From assembly GCF_900114375.1 (NCBI RefSeq), contig NZ_FOSV01000023.1, positions 1 to 64,000 of the forward strand: DNA of 64,000 bases, read 5' to 3'. Made by a program: the position numbers and the translations under genes. Under the pieces are notes generated by a model. That model was given only the letters and a program-made list of their open reading frames with translations. It did no database searches and was not told the DNA's origin. This stretch comes from Methylorubrum salsuginis (lineage in GTDB: Bacteria > Pseudomonadota > Alphaproteobacteria > Rhizobiales > Beijerinckiaceae). Within the stretch, counting starts at the first letter, position 1, and each line of letters starts with the position of its first letter. Below, in pieces: positions 7,397 to 15,446 of this stretch.

Positions 7397-8346
7397 GGGT
7401 TGCTGCCTCCCGGGATCGCGGTGCCGGCCTCGATGCGGCGGGCCTGCTCGGCCTTGAGCCGCAGCTTCAGGAAGCGGCCGGGCTCGTCCGGCAGGGTCTG
7501 GAGCCAGAGCCGGTCGGGGTGGATCTCGTGCGCCTCGAAGCTCTTGGTCACCCGGCGCACCTCCTTCTCGGGCGCGGCGGCGACCATGGCCGAGCCGGCG
7601 CCCTGGCGCCCGCGCCCGGCGGCGTCGCTGGCCGAGCCGCGGGCCTGGCCCTTGCCGGAATCCATCGCCTGCTGCTCGGACTTGCCGCGCCGCGCCACCG
7701 GGCTGGTGCCGGGGAGCGAGGCGGAGGAGCCGGCCTCCTTGTTGCCGGCCAGCCCCTCGCCGCTGGCGGTGGCCTTGATGTCGTCGTTCTGGTCCTGGTT
7801 GGCGGTCTTGCCGTAGCGGGCGCCGTACTGGGCCGAGGCGTTGGCGATGCCGCCGCCCTTGCCGCGGTCCAGCTCCTCCTCCAGCGCCTTGGCGACCAGC
7901 GAGCGGTTGGCCTGGGCGTCGGCGTCGCGCGGGTTGTAGGCGAGCGCGTCGTCGTAGGCCTCGAGCGCGCCCTTGAGGTCGCCGGAGCGGGCCAGCGCGT
8001 TGCCGAGATTGTAGGCGCCGCGCTTGCCCTGCGTCCGGTAGATCGCGATCGCCTCCCCGTAGCGTTCGGCCTCGTAGAGGGCGGCGGCGCGCCAGACCGG
8101 CTGATCGAACACCGAGAGGGCGGCGCTGGGCAGGCCCGCCGCCAGCAGTGCGCGGCCGAGGGTGGCGCGCGGCTCGGAGATCAGCAGCAGACCGAGGATG
8201 CCGAGACCCGCCAGCGCCAGTCCGCCCAGGCGGGCGGCCCTGCGCCAGTGGCGGGGGAAGGCGCCGGGAGCGAGCCGGCCGAGGGGGCGCGCGTTCCGGA
8301 GCGTGCTGGCACCCAGAAGGGTGCGGGGATCGAGCGGCGCCGTCAT
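7390..8346 (-). CDS. TPR membrane protein of the MoxR/VWA operon (BatE/BatC-like)
   Basis: A 318-residue protein. The ATG at 8346 overlaps the stop of the upstream VWA gene (ATGA) and fixes the start; the frame is open much farther upstream but that is the shadow of the VWA gene. One membrane helix lies at about 38-57 (LGGLALAGLGILGLLLI), followed by tetratricopeptide repeats at about 85-150 (AALYEAERYGEAIAIYRTQG, AYNLGNALARSGDLKGALEAYDDAL, DADAQANRSLVAKAL). The rest is low-complexity, Gly/Ser/Gln-rich and charged, ending with a segment HPDRLWLQTLPDEPGRFLKLRL typical of these Bat/Mxa TPR proteins. Such proteins probably hold partner proteins of the VWA complex at the membrane. Confidence 0.78.
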   Translation of the reverse strand: MTAPLDPRTLLGASTLRNARPLGRLAPGAFPRHWRRAARLGGLALAGLGILGLLLISEPRATLGRALLAAGLPSAALSVFDQPVWRAAALYEAERYGEAIAIYRTQGKRGAYNLGNALARSGDLKGALEAYDDALAYNPRDADAQANRSLVAKALEEELDRGKGGGIANASAQYGARYGKTANQDQNDDIKATASGEGLAGNKEAGSSASLPGTSPVARRGKSEQQAMDSGKGQARGSASDAAGRGRQGAGSAMVAAAPEKEVRRVTKSFEAHEIHPDRLWLQTLPDEPGRFLKLRLKAEQARRIEAGTAIPGGSNPW

Positions 8347-9269
8347 CACGCGCTCCGGCGGAACAGGAGGAGGACCGGCAGCAGGGCCAGCAGCAGCAGC
8401 CAGCGGCCCAGATCGGCGAAGGCGAGCACGCCGTAGCCGCCCGCGGCGAGGTGCTGCGCCGTCGAGGCGCCGACCCGGTCGAGCACGGCCTGGGGGCCGT
8501 CGATGTCGGCGACCTTGCCCCCGCCCGCGGCCCCGAGCCGGTCGAGGGCGGTGCGGTCGGTCGCCGGGGCGCCGGGGGGGAGGGCCTTGGCGGCGGGCAC
8601 GAACAGGCCGTGGAGCTGCCAGCCCTTGTCCTTGATCGCCGCCGCCTCGCGTTCGGCGGCCTGGCCGATGCCGTCGCCGTCGGTGATCAGCACCACGTCG
8701 GCAGCGACGACGTTGGCCTCGGCCAGGATGCGGCGGGCCAGCGCGAGGCCGCGCTCGGGATGGCTGCCGCGATCCGGCACGGTGTCGGCGTCCAGTGCGA
8801 ACAGGGTGGTGCCGATGGCCTCGCGGTCGGTGGTCGGCGAGACGGCGGTGTAGGCGTCGCCCGCATAGACCACGAGCGCCACCGAGCGGGTGCCGGCGGC
8901 CTCCGCCACCTGTTCGGCGGCCTGCCGCGCCTCCTTGAAGCGCCCCCCGTCGGTGACCGAGCGGGAGAGGTCGAGCACGATCACCGTGGCGTCGAGGTTG
9001 CGGAAGGTCGCGGCCTCGGGCCGCTCGACCGCCGGGCCGGTCAGCGCCAGCGCCAGGATGCCGGCCGCGAGCGCCGCGGCGAGGTTGGCCTGTCGCCGCC
9101 CGCCCAGCACCGCGCCGCGGCGGGCATGAAGCGCCATCAGGGCCGGATCGACCGCCTTGGCCCAGTCGCCGAGGGGCGCCGAGCGCCAAGCCGCCCGCAG
9201 GGCCAACGCCGCGACGAGGGGAAGCGCCAGGAACCAGAGCGGGCGCAGCAGGGTCAGGCTCTCGATCAT
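8346..9269 (-). CDS. von Willebrand factor A domain membrane protein (BatB-like)
   Basis: A 307-residue protein. The ATG at 9269 overlaps the stop of the preceding gene (ATGA). N-terminal helices lie at about 8-27 and 62-78 (AALAAGILALALTGP), then a VWA domain with the metal-binding MIDAS motif DLSRS (Asp100, Ser102, Ser104), the VVLITDGDG strand with its Asp, and a last helix near the C-terminus (WLLLLALLPVLLLF). This is the topology of BatB: the VWA domain sits outside the cytoplasmic membrane between anchors. Together with the next VWA gene it probably forms a MIDAS-dependent scaffold that acts with MoxR. Confidence 0.82.
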   Translation of the reverse strand: MIESLTLLRPLWFLALPLVAALALRAAWRSAPLGDWAKAVDPALMALHARRGAVLGGRRQANLAAALAAGILALALTGPAVERPEAATFRNLDATVIVLDLSRSVTDGGRFKEARQAAEQVAEAAGTRSVALVVYAGDAYTAVSPTTDREAIGTTLFALDADTVPDRGSHPERGLALARRILAEANVVAADVVLITDGDGIGQAAEREAAAIKDKGWQLHGLFVPAAKALPPGAPATDRTALDRLGAAGGGKVADIDGPQAVLDRVGASTAQHLAAGGYGVLAFADLGRWLLLLALLPVLLLFRRSA

Positions 9270-10285
9270 AGGCGGCGCCTCGTCGCCAGCAGCGCGCAGG
9301 CGCACAGGAAGGCGAGCGCCGCGGGCCAGGGCCAGAGGTCGCGCCGCAGCGGCAGCGGCGGCGCCTGGGCGCGCCCGCCCTCCAGCGTGTCGATGGCGTC
9401 GGCGACGTTCTCGAGGTCGTCGGTGGTCTTCACCCGGAAGGCGCGACCGCCGCTCGCCTCGGCCATCGCCCGCAGGGTCTCGACATCGACCACGTCCTGC
9501 TCGTTGTTGGGGTTGTCGGCCATGTCGGTCGGCCCGAGCGCGATGGTGTAGATCCGCACGCCGAGGCTTTTGGCGAGTTCCGCCACATCCTTCGGCGCGG
9601 TCTGGCCGGCATTGTTGGCGCCGTCCGAGAGGAGCACCACGACCTTGTCGCGCGACGGCGGCGGGCCGCCGCCCTCGGCGTTCGCCACCTGGGCCGGCGC
9701 AAGGCGCTTGAGGGCGAGGCCGAGCCCGTCGCCGATGCCGGTGGAGCGGCCGACGAGGCCGATGGTGGCCTCCTCGAGCGTCCGGGCGACGCTGGCGGTG
9801 TCGAAGGTCGGGGCGGCGGCAACGAAGGCCTGATCGGCGAACTCGACGAGGCCGATGCGGTCGCCCGCCCGGCGGCGGATGAAGTCGGCGCCGACGCGCT
9901 TGACCGCGGCGAGCCGGCTCACGGTCTCGCCGTCGAGGGAAAAGTCGCGGCGCTCCATGCTGCCCGAGAGGTCGAGCGCCAGAACGATCTCCCGGCCCGA
10001 GGCGGGGAGGGCGGTCGCCGGCAGGACGAGGCGGGGGCCGGCGAGCGCCACCACCAGCGCGACCCAGAGCGTGCCGACGAGCCAGAGGCGGCGTTTGCCG
10101 CGGGCGGCGATGGAGCCGGCGCTCTCGATGTCGCCGACGAGCGAGGCCGGCACCCGCAGCGCCCCGCTACCGCCTTCCGATTCCGGCGGGATCAGCCGGG
10201 CGGCGAGCGGCAGGGGCAGCAGCAGCAGCGCCAGCGGCGCGGCGAAGTCGAAGGCCGAGACGAGGGCGGAGAGCCAGACGGGCAT
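9266..10285 (-). CDS. von Willebrand factor A domain membrane protein (BatA-like)
   Basis: A 339-residue protein. The start at ATG 10285 gives a normal N-terminus (PVWLSALVSAFDFAAPLALLLLPL), and the gene begins 5 bases after the DUF4381 stop. Two N-terminal helices (about 12-29 and 67-83), a VWA domain with an intact MIDAS, DLSGSM (Asp105, Ser107, Ser109), the acidic VVLLSDGANNAG loop, and a C-terminal helix (PWPAALAFLCACALLA) match BatA. The complete DxSxS motif suggests divalent-metal-dependent ligand binding. Length and order (moxR, DUF58, DUF4381, batA, batB, TPR, batD) match the proteobacterial Bat operon. Confidence 0.84.
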   Translation of the reverse strand: MPVWLSALVSAFDFAAPLALLLLPLPLAARLIPPESEGGSGALRVPASLVGDIESAGSIAARGKRRLWLVGTLWVALVVALAGPRLVLPATALPASGREIVLALDLSGSMERRDFSLDGETVSRLAAVKRVGADFIRRRAGDRIGLVEFADQAFVAAAPTFDTASVARTLEEATIGLVGRSTGIGDGLGLALKRLAPAQVANAEGGGPPPSRDKVVVLLSDGANNAGQTAPKDVAELAKSLGVRIYTIALGPTDMADNPNNEQDVVDVETLRAMAEASGGRAFRVKTTDDLENVADAIDTLEGGRAQAPPLPLRRDLWPWPAALAFLCACALLATRRRL

Positions 10286-10289
10286 CGGG

Positions 10290-10757
10290 TCAGGCCCTGA
10301 TCCGCGAGAGGAGCCGGGCCAGCTCGGCATCGATGGTGTCCGAGTCGGTCGAGCCGGGGCGCCGGTAGAGGCCGTCCGCGAAGGCCTGCCCGGGGCCGCT
10401 TCGAAAGAAATCGGTGGCGAAGGTGGTGTCGAGCGTCTCGGCCCAGGCCGGGCCGCGGGCGCGGGCGGCCTCCTCGCCCTTGAGGGTGCGCACCAGCCGC
10501 CGCAGCAACCGCGCCTGCGCCACCCGGCGGGGCTCGGGCGGGAGGTTTTTGGCGAGTGCGAGTTCCCTCAGGGCGGCGCGGCGCACCGAGGTGCCGCGCC
10601 GCGCCCGGACGATGCGGATGAGACCGACCAGCAACGCGAGGCCGAAGCCGATCGCGATGGCGGCCACGACCTCGGGCTGCACCGCCCCGCCGCCGCCGGT
10701 GGGGAGGTGGAGGGGGCGGAGGGTGGAGAGGTCGGCGGGGGGATGGGCGTCGTTCAT
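10290..10757 (-). CDS. DUF4381 domain protein
   Basis: A 155-residue membrane protein with a single helix at about 31-50 (VVAAIAIGFGLALLVGLIRIV) followed by a cytoplasmic, Arg-rich helical part (ALRELALAKNLPPEPRRVAQARLLRRLVRTL). This is the DUF4381 pattern, always found between DUF58 and VWA genes in Bat-type operons. The start is taken at ATG 10757 because the frame upstream is only repeat DNA. A 201-base gap with two palindromic repeats separates it from the DUF58 gene, so expression from here onwards may differ from that of moxR-DUF58. Confidence 0.75.
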   Translation of the reverse strand: MNDAHPPADLSTLRPLHLPTGGGGAVQPEVVAAIAIGFGLALLVGLIRIVRARRGTSVRRAALRELALAKNLPPEPRRVAQARLLRRLVRTLKGEEAARARGPAWAETLDTTFATDFFRSGPGQAFADGLYRRPGSTDSDTIDAELARLLSRIRA

Positions 10758-10781
10758 GGTCGCGACGCCGCCACCGCATTC

Positions 10782-10843
10782 CCCTCTCCCCTCCGCGGGA
10801 GAGGGTGGGCCTCGCGTAAGCGAGGGTCGGGTGAGGGGAGCGA
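10782..10843. repeat. intergenic palindromic repeat, copy 1
   Basis: CCCTCTCCC / GGGAGAGGG (10782-10790, 10797-10805) is followed by CCTCGC-GTAA-GCGAGG (10811-10826) and GTGAGGGG. The same CCCTCTCC motif recurs at 10891, 13951 and 63048. Confidence 0.65.
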
Positions 10844-10890
10844 CGCTTCCGGAGAATTCGCCATCGAACGCGGCCAAGCGGAACCGTGGT

Positions 10891-10941
10891 TCCCCTCTCC
10901 CGCCCGCTCCGCGGGCACCCTCCCCCGCGGAGGGGGGAGGG
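10891..10941. repeat. intergenic palindromic repeat, copy 2
   Basis: TCCCCTCTCCC, an inner GCCCGC-TCC-GCGGGC stem, and GGAGGGGGGAGGG make a second palindromic element 50 bases from copy 1, inside the Bat operon gap. Confidence 0.55.
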
Positions 10942-10958
10942 TTACGCGGTTGCGCCCT

Positions 10959-11885
10959 TCACAGCACCGCATCGAGCCGCTCCATCAGTGGGGCGTAGCT
11001 CTCCGGCCCTGCCTCGACATCGATGCGCAGACCTTCGACGCCGCAGGCGTGGAGCCGGGCCAGCCGTTCCTCGGTGTCGACGGTCGGCCGGGCGGTCCGC
11101 CCGGCCTCGATCGTGCCGCGGCGGCCGTCCGGGCGGGCGTAGGGGTAGAAGCCCGGCGGGCGGGTGCGCTCGAAGGCGTCGCTGACGAGGAGCAGGCGGA
11201 TCGAGAGGCGCTCGGCGAGGGCCGTCAGCAGGCTTTCCAGCTCCGGCCCCGGCGCATCGAGGGCGGTGGCGATGACGAGATGGCCGCCGGACGGCAGCAG
11301 CGAGCGCACCAGCGCGAGGGTGTCGGTCAGCGGCGGGTCGTCCTTGGCCGTGCTCGTCAGCGCCGCCGCGTGCGCGTGGGCGAGCGCGCCGGTCACCGCC
11401 GTCATCGCCCGCTCGCCGCCCGTCGGCCGCACCACGGCGGGTTCGCCTGCCGACGCCACGATCAAGCCGATGCGCCCGCCATCGCCGACGATGCGCCAGC
11501 CGAGCAGCGCCAGGGCCTCCGCCCCGGCGACAGAGCGGAGCGCCCGGCGGGTGCCGAACAGCATGGAGGGCCGGAAATCGGCCAGCAACACCACGGCGCG
11601 GTCGCGCTCGTCGTGGTGGGTGCGCACGTGCAGCTCGCCGGTGCGGGCGGTGGCGTTGCGGTCGATGAAGCGGCGGTCGTCGCCCTCCGACCACAACCGC
11701 ACGTCGTCGGGCTCCGAGCCGCGTCCGCGCTTGCGCGTGACGATGCCGCCGGGCAGTCCGGCGATGGTCTTGGTCGAGGGCGAGACGCCGCGCCGGGCGA
11801 GGTGGCGCAGGCTCATCAGCCCGGCCCCCGAGAGGTGGATGCCGGGCGTCTCCAGAGGGTCGGTCGCGGCGGCGGAGCCCGCCAT
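10959..11885 (-). CDS. DUF58 domain protein
   Basis: A 308-residue protein that ends 201 bases before the DUF4381 gene and begins 1 base after the moxR stop. The DUF58 signature is plain: LPGGIVTRKRGRGSEPDDVRLWSEGDDRRFIDRNATARTGELHVRTHHDERDRAVVLLADF split over residues about 45-104, where the GRGxEfxdvRxYxxGDDxRxIDWxxxAR pattern is adapted. The C-terminal half has a VWA-like fold (LLADFRPSML in place of a MIDAS). DUF58 proteins are the MoxR partners; MxaS in methanol oxidation clusters is one. It is predicted to be cytoplasmic, lacking membrane helices, unlike many longer DUF58 proteins. Confidence 0.82.
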   Translation of the reverse strand: MAGSAAATDPLETPGIHLSGAGLMSLRHLARRGVSPSTKTIAGLPGGIVTRKRGRGSEPDDVRLWSEGDDRRFIDRNATARTGELHVRTHHDERDRAVVLLADFRPSMLFGTRRALRSVAGAEALALLGWRIVGDGGRIGLIVASAGEPAVVRPTGGERAMTAVTGALAHAHAAALTSTAKDDPPLTDTLALVRSLLPSGGHLVIATALDAPGPELESLLTALAERLSIRLLLVSDAFERTRPPGFYPYARPDGRRGTIEAGRTARPTVDTEERLARLHACGVEGLRIDVEAGPESYAPLMERLDAVL

Positions 11886-11886
11886 G

Positions 11887-12882
11887 TCAGAGCGCCCGCG
11901 TCCGCTCGACCAGCCCCGCGACGATGCCCCGCGTGGTGCGCCCTTCGGCGGCCGCGCGCCAGGTCAGGCCGATACGGTGCGAGAGCGCGTCGGCGGCCAG
12001 TTCCGAAATGTCCTCCGGGATGACGTGGTCGCGGCCGTGGAGATAGGCGCGGGCCTTGCCGGCGACCATCAGGGCGAGCGTGCCGCGGGGCGAGGCCGGA
12101 TGCTCGATCGCCGCGCGCAGCTCCGGCGCCACCGCGTCGGTGCGGGTGCCGGCCACCAGCCGCACGAGATAGTCCTTCAGCGCGGGCGAGACGTAGGTGG
12201 CGAGCGCGGCCTCGCGGGCGGCGATCACGTCCGCCACCGAGAGCTTCACCGGCATCGCCTCGGCATGGTGGTTCAACTCGCCCTCGACGAGGTCGAGGAT
12301 GCGGCGCTCGCTCGCTTCGTCGGGCATCTCGACGACGACGTGGAGCAGGAAGCGGTCGAGCTGCGCCTCGGGCAGGGGGAAGGTGCCGGCATGCTCGATC
12401 GGGTTCTGGGTCGCCACCACCATGAACGGGTCGGGCAGGCGGTGGGTGATCCCCGACACCGTGATCTGGCCCTCGGCCATAGATTCGAGCAGCGCCGACT
12501 GCACCTTGGGCGGCGCGCGGTTCACCTCGTCCACGAGGATCAGCGAGTGGAACAGGGGGCCGGGCAGGAACTCGAACTCGCCCTGGTCCTGGCGCCAGAC
12601 GGTGGTGCCGGTGAGATCGGCGGGCATCAGGTCGGGCGTGCACTGCACGCGGGCAAACGAGCCGTCGAGCCCGTCCGACAGGCGCTTGACCGCGCGGGTC
12701 TTGGCCAGCCCCGGCGCGCCCTCGATCAGCAGGTGGCCGCCGGTGAGCAGTCCGATCAGCAGGCGCTCGACCAGCTTGTCGGCGCCGATCAGGCCGTGGG
12801 CGAGACCGTCGCGGAGCTGGAGCAGGCGGTCGCGCACGCCGTTTCCGGCGAGGGGCGCTTCGGCGAGGGCCTGACCGCTCAT
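11887..12882 (-). CDS. moxR: MoxR-family AAA+ ATPase
   Basis: A 331-residue AAA+ ATPase, the first gene of the seven-gene operon. Walker A is GAPGLAKT (55-62), Walker B ILVDEV (114-119) with the following NRAPPKVQSALLESMAEGQ pore/sensor block, sensor 1 VVATQNPIEHAGTFPLPEAQLDRF, and the C-terminal AAA lid (SPRGTLALMVAGKARAYLHGRDHVIPEDI). These are diagnostic for the MoxR proper subgroup. MoxR ATPases remodel or insert metals into partner enzymes together with VWA proteins; the methanol dehydrogenase operon encodes one (MxaR). The substrate of this operon cannot be read from the sequence. Confidence 0.9.
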   Translation of the reverse strand: MSGQALAEAPLAGNGVRDRLLQLRDGLAHGLIGADKLVERLLIGLLTGGHLLIEGAPGLAKTRAVKRLSDGLDGSFARVQCTPDLMPADLTGTTVWRQDQGEFEFLPGPLFHSLILVDEVNRAPPKVQSALLESMAEGQITVSGITHRLPDPFMVVATQNPIEHAGTFPLPEAQLDRFLLHVVVEMPDEASERRILDLVEGELNHHAEAMPVKLSVADVIAAREAALATYVSPALKDYLVRLVAGTRTDAVAPELRAAIEHPASPRGTLALMVAGKARAYLHGRDHVIPEDISELAADALSHRIGLTWRAAAEGRTTRGIVAGLVERTRAL

Positions 12883-13198
12883 GCGAAGGCGACCGCGCGC
12901 GCGGCGTGAGCCGACAACCGGGCGTTCGCAGGATGGGCGGCCTGCCTCATGCGCATCTCCTCAGGGTGATCTTATTCTTTGGGCTTATTCTTAAGGTGCC
13001 CACATTGGATCCGGTGTGCCCGCTGCCGCCGCGCTCCGTCAATCCCGCGCGGGCCGCAGCCGGCGAGGTAGGGCGATTTGCCCGTGGGCGCATGGATTCA
13101 ACAGAGCGCGAGGCTTCGGGACGGCGTCTTCGCCGTAAGCGTCACGGAAGCGTCACGCTCGTCCGTCAGCGGGAGCGCCTCACGCAGACGGACGACCT
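12883..13198. other. divergent intergenic region between moxR and mgtC
   Basis: A 316-base gap holding the promoters of both divergent genes. The centre is AT-richer (TTATTCTTTGGGCTTATTC near 12970-12990). The only clear element is a 10-base direct repeat at 13137-13157. No small gene or known riboswitch was recognised. Confidence 0.6.
13137..13157 (+). promoter_or_regulatory. tandem 10-bp direct repeat with 11-bp period upstream of mgtC
   Basis: AAGCGTCACG occurs exactly at 13137-13146 and again at 13148-13157, one helical turn apart, ending 41 bases before the mgtC start. This spacing is that of OmpR/PhoP-family response regulator sites. Confidence 0.5.
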
Positions 13199-13915
13199 AT
13201 GCCCGGCCCTTTCCCCTTCCCGACGCCCGAGTCCCTCAACTCGGCGATCAGCCTCGCCACCGCCTTCGGCCTCGGCACCCTGATCGGCGTCGAGCGTCAG
13301 TACCGGCAGCGCACCGCGGGCCTGCGCACGGCGGTGCTGGTGGCTTTGGGCGCTTCGGCCTTCGTCGATCTCGGCATGCGGTTGACGGGCGGCGACGGGG
13401 CGACCCGCATCGTCGCCTACGTGGTCTCCGGCATCGGCTTCCTGGGCGCCGGCGTCATCATGAAGGAGGGCATGAACGTGCGCGGCCTCAACACCGCCGC
13501 CACGCTCTGGTGCTCGGCCGCGGTCGGCGCCTTCGCCGGGGCCGACCTGCCGCTGGAGGCCTGCTTCGTCACGGTGGCGGTGCTGGCCGGCAATACGCTG
13601 CTGCGCCCGCTCGTCAACCTGATCGACCGCATCCCGATCGACGAGAGCGCGACGGAGGCGACCTACGAGGTGCAGGTGACGGTGGCCCCCGATCAGTCCG
13701 GCCCCGCCCGCGACCTCCTGGTCGAGCGCCTGGAGGCGGCGGGCTATCCGGTCGGCGCCATCGAGGTCGAGGAGCGCGGCGAGGAGGCGGTCGATGTCGT
13801 CGCCACGCTGACCGCGACGACCGTGCAGGCGAGCGAACTCGATGCGGTGACGAGCGCGCTGCAAGCACGGCCCGAGGTGCGCCACGCGACGTGGTCGGCG
13901 CAATCGGGCGACTGA
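13199..13915 (+). CDS. MgtC/SapB-family membrane protein
   Basis: A 238-residue protein. The N-terminal 145 residues contain four to five membrane helices with the MgtC signatures GTLIGVERQYRQRTAGLRTAVLV (about 26-48) and SGIGFLGAGVIMKEG (about 80-94), RGLNTAATLWCSAAVG (about 98-113). The C-terminal 90 residues are a soluble ACT-like domain (ATYEVQVTVAPDQSG...). MgtC proteins modulate magnesium homeostasis, F-type ATPase or phosphate transport and are often under PhoP-type control in low Mg2+; the direct repeat upstream fits such regulation but is not proof. Confidence 0.88.
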   Translation: MPGPFPFPTPESLNSAISLATAFGLGTLIGVERQYRQRTAGLRTAVLVALGASAFVDLGMRLTGGDGATRIVAYVVSGIGFLGAGVIMKEGMNVRGLNTAATLWCSAAVGAFAGADLPLEACFVTVAVLAGNTLLRPLVNLIDRIPIDESATEATYEVQVTVAPDQSGPARDLLVERLEAAGYPVGAIEVEERGEEAVDVVATLTATTVQASELDAVTSALQARPEVRHATWSAQSGD

Positions 13916-13950
13916 CGCGGCTTTCGTTCGATCGCGGCGGATGGCGCGCA

Positions 13951-13981
13951 TCCCCTCTCCGCCCGTGCGGGAAGAGGGGGG
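13951..13981. repeat. intergenic palindromic repeat, copy 3
   Basis: CCCCTCT (13952-13958) and AGAGGGG (13973-13979) with an inner CCGC-CCGTG-CGG form a hairpin between mgtC and the opposing hslO. It may end both transcripts. Confidence 0.55.
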
Positions 13982-14025
13982 AACCGGCGGCCTTCGTGGC
14001 GATCAGCCCCGACGCCCCGCAGCTC

Positions 14026-15027
14026 TCACGAGGCCGCCGCGATCTCCCGCTCCACCGTCGCCGGGTCGAGCACGTAGCGGCGCGAGCAGAACTCGCAGGT
14101 GATCGCGATGCTGCCGTCGTCGGCCACCATGTCGTGCCGCTCCTGCGGAGAGAACGAGCGGATCATGCCCATCACCCGCTCCTGCGAGCAGCGGCAGCGC
14201 TCGACCAGCCCCTGAGGCTCGAACACCCGCACGCCGCGCTCGTGGAAAAGCCGGTAGAGCAGCCGCTCGCTCGAGACGCCTGGGTCGATCAGTTCGTGGT
14301 CCTGGATCGTGCCGACGAGGCTGCGGGCCTCGGTCCAGGCATCGTCCTCGGCGGGCTGCCCGGTGAGGATGTCGTGGCCCTCCGGCGCGTCGCCGGGCGG
14401 CAGGTCGGCCTGCCGCAGCCGGTCGGGGGAGGTCGGCAGGAACTGCACCAGCAGGCCCCCCGCGCGCCAGCGGCTCTCGCCGCCTTCCATCTGCTCGGCC
14501 ACAGCGAGGCGCACCAGGGTCGGAATCTGCTCCGACTGGCGGAAATACTGGTGAGCGGCCTCCTCCAGGCCCTGGCCTTCGAGGGGCACGACGCCCTGGT
14601 AGCGGCTCTGGGCCGGGCCCTGGTCGATCGTCATGGCGAGATGCCCGCGGCCCATCAGGTCGGGCGCCCGCGCCTTGGCCCCCAGCGCCGCCACGGCGTC
14701 GGCCTCGAACCGGGCGGTGGCGCGAAGCCGATCCGGCGCCTCGAAATCGACCACCAGCATCCCGACAGGCCCGTCGGTCTTGGTCTGGAGCTGGAACCGG
14801 CCCTCCAGCTTGAGCGAGGCGCCCAGCAGCGCCGTCAGCGCCGCCGCCTCGCCGATCAACCGGGCGACCGCATCCGGATAGCCGTGGCGGCGCAGGATCG
14901 TGTCGATCGAGGGCCCGAGCCGCACCGCGCGCCCGCGTAGGTCGAGCGCCTCGACGGCGAAGGGCAGCACGGCGTCGTCGCCGCCTTCGAGCGCGGCCGT
15001 GGGGGGAGGGGCGTGTCCGGCACTCAT
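14026..15027 (-). CDS. hslO: Hsp33-type redox-regulated chaperone
   Basis: Hsp33 is a cytosolic holdase that is switched on when its zinc-binding cysteines are oxidised. The 333-residue protein has the N-terminal core (LDLRGRAVRLGPSIDTILRRHGYPDAVARLIGEAAALTALL split about 28-68), the GxxxQTKTDGPVGMLVVDF segment, and C-terminal CRC (278-280) plus CEFC (311-314), the four zinc ligands. Alphaproteobacterial Hsp33 proteins carry this CxC...CxxC set. The start at ATG 15027 matches the usual N-terminus; the longer open frame upstream is unsupported. The gene stands alone and faces mgtC. Confidence 0.88.
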   Translation of the reverse strand: MSAGHAPPPTAALEGGDDAVLPFAVEALDLRGRAVRLGPSIDTILRRHGYPDAVARLIGEAAALTALLGASLKLEGRFQLQTKTDGPVGMLVVDFEAPDRLRATARFEADAVAALGAKARAPDLMGRGHLAMTIDQGPAQSRYQGVVPLEGQGLEEAAHQYFRQSEQIPTLVRLAVAEQMEGGESRWRAGGLLVQFLPTSPDRLRQADLPPGDAPEGHDILTGQPAEDDAWTEARSLVGTIQDHELIDPGVSSERLLYRLFHERGVRVFEPQGLVERCRCSQERVMGMIRSFSPQERHDMVADDGSIAITCEFCSRRYVLDPATVEREIAAAS

Positions 15028-15446
15028 GGGCAATCGTGTCCGTCTGCGGCTTGGGTCCTGTGGCGGGGGCGCGGCGCCGAGGGGCCATCGAGCCCGCCTC
15101 GGGAGCGAAGGCCTCATATGGGGCCTGCGGCAGCGCAACGCGAGCCCGCAACGCCGGCTCCGGTGTCCGGCGTTCGGGACGGACGGAGCCGGGCCGAGAA
15201 AGCGAGGGGCTCCGGCTCGCGAGACCGCCCGGCCTCTCGTGAACCGGGGCCCGGATCGGCCCGCGACGCTTCGCTTCGCGCCGCCCGGCAAGCCGGTGTC
15301 GACGGGGATGGGTTCGTATAGATTTTGTTTAATTTAACTTAGGTCATCAAATTTGCTTCGCATATGTTGTGCAGGTTTCCAAAATAGTTCGGAACGCGGC
15401 CGGTGTGCCGTGGTTGTTCTTGGGCAAGCTGAAAAGGAGAGATGTC
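15028..15446. other. intergenic region between hslO and the KGG stress gene
   Basis: The first 270 bases are GC-rich with no recognisable gene. Around 15310-15375 the DNA becomes AT-rich (TATAGATTTTGTTTAATTTAAC), then comes the EcfG-like promoter at 15391. No heat-shock sigma site was recognised for hslO. Confidence 0.55.
15391..15415 (+). promoter_or_regulatory. EcfG-type general stress promoter
   Basis: GGAAC at 15391-15395, a 16-base spacer and GGTT at 15412-15415 match GGAAC-N16-CGTT with one mismatch. It would start RNA near 15422, ahead of the AAGGAG ribosome site at 15434-15439 of the KGG gene. Confidence 0.55.

Noticed and set aside
12883..13198. Mg2+ riboswitch or ykkC-type element upstream of mgtC
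   Set aside because: No M-box, yybP-ykoY or ykkC consensus could be traced; only the direct repeat is clear.
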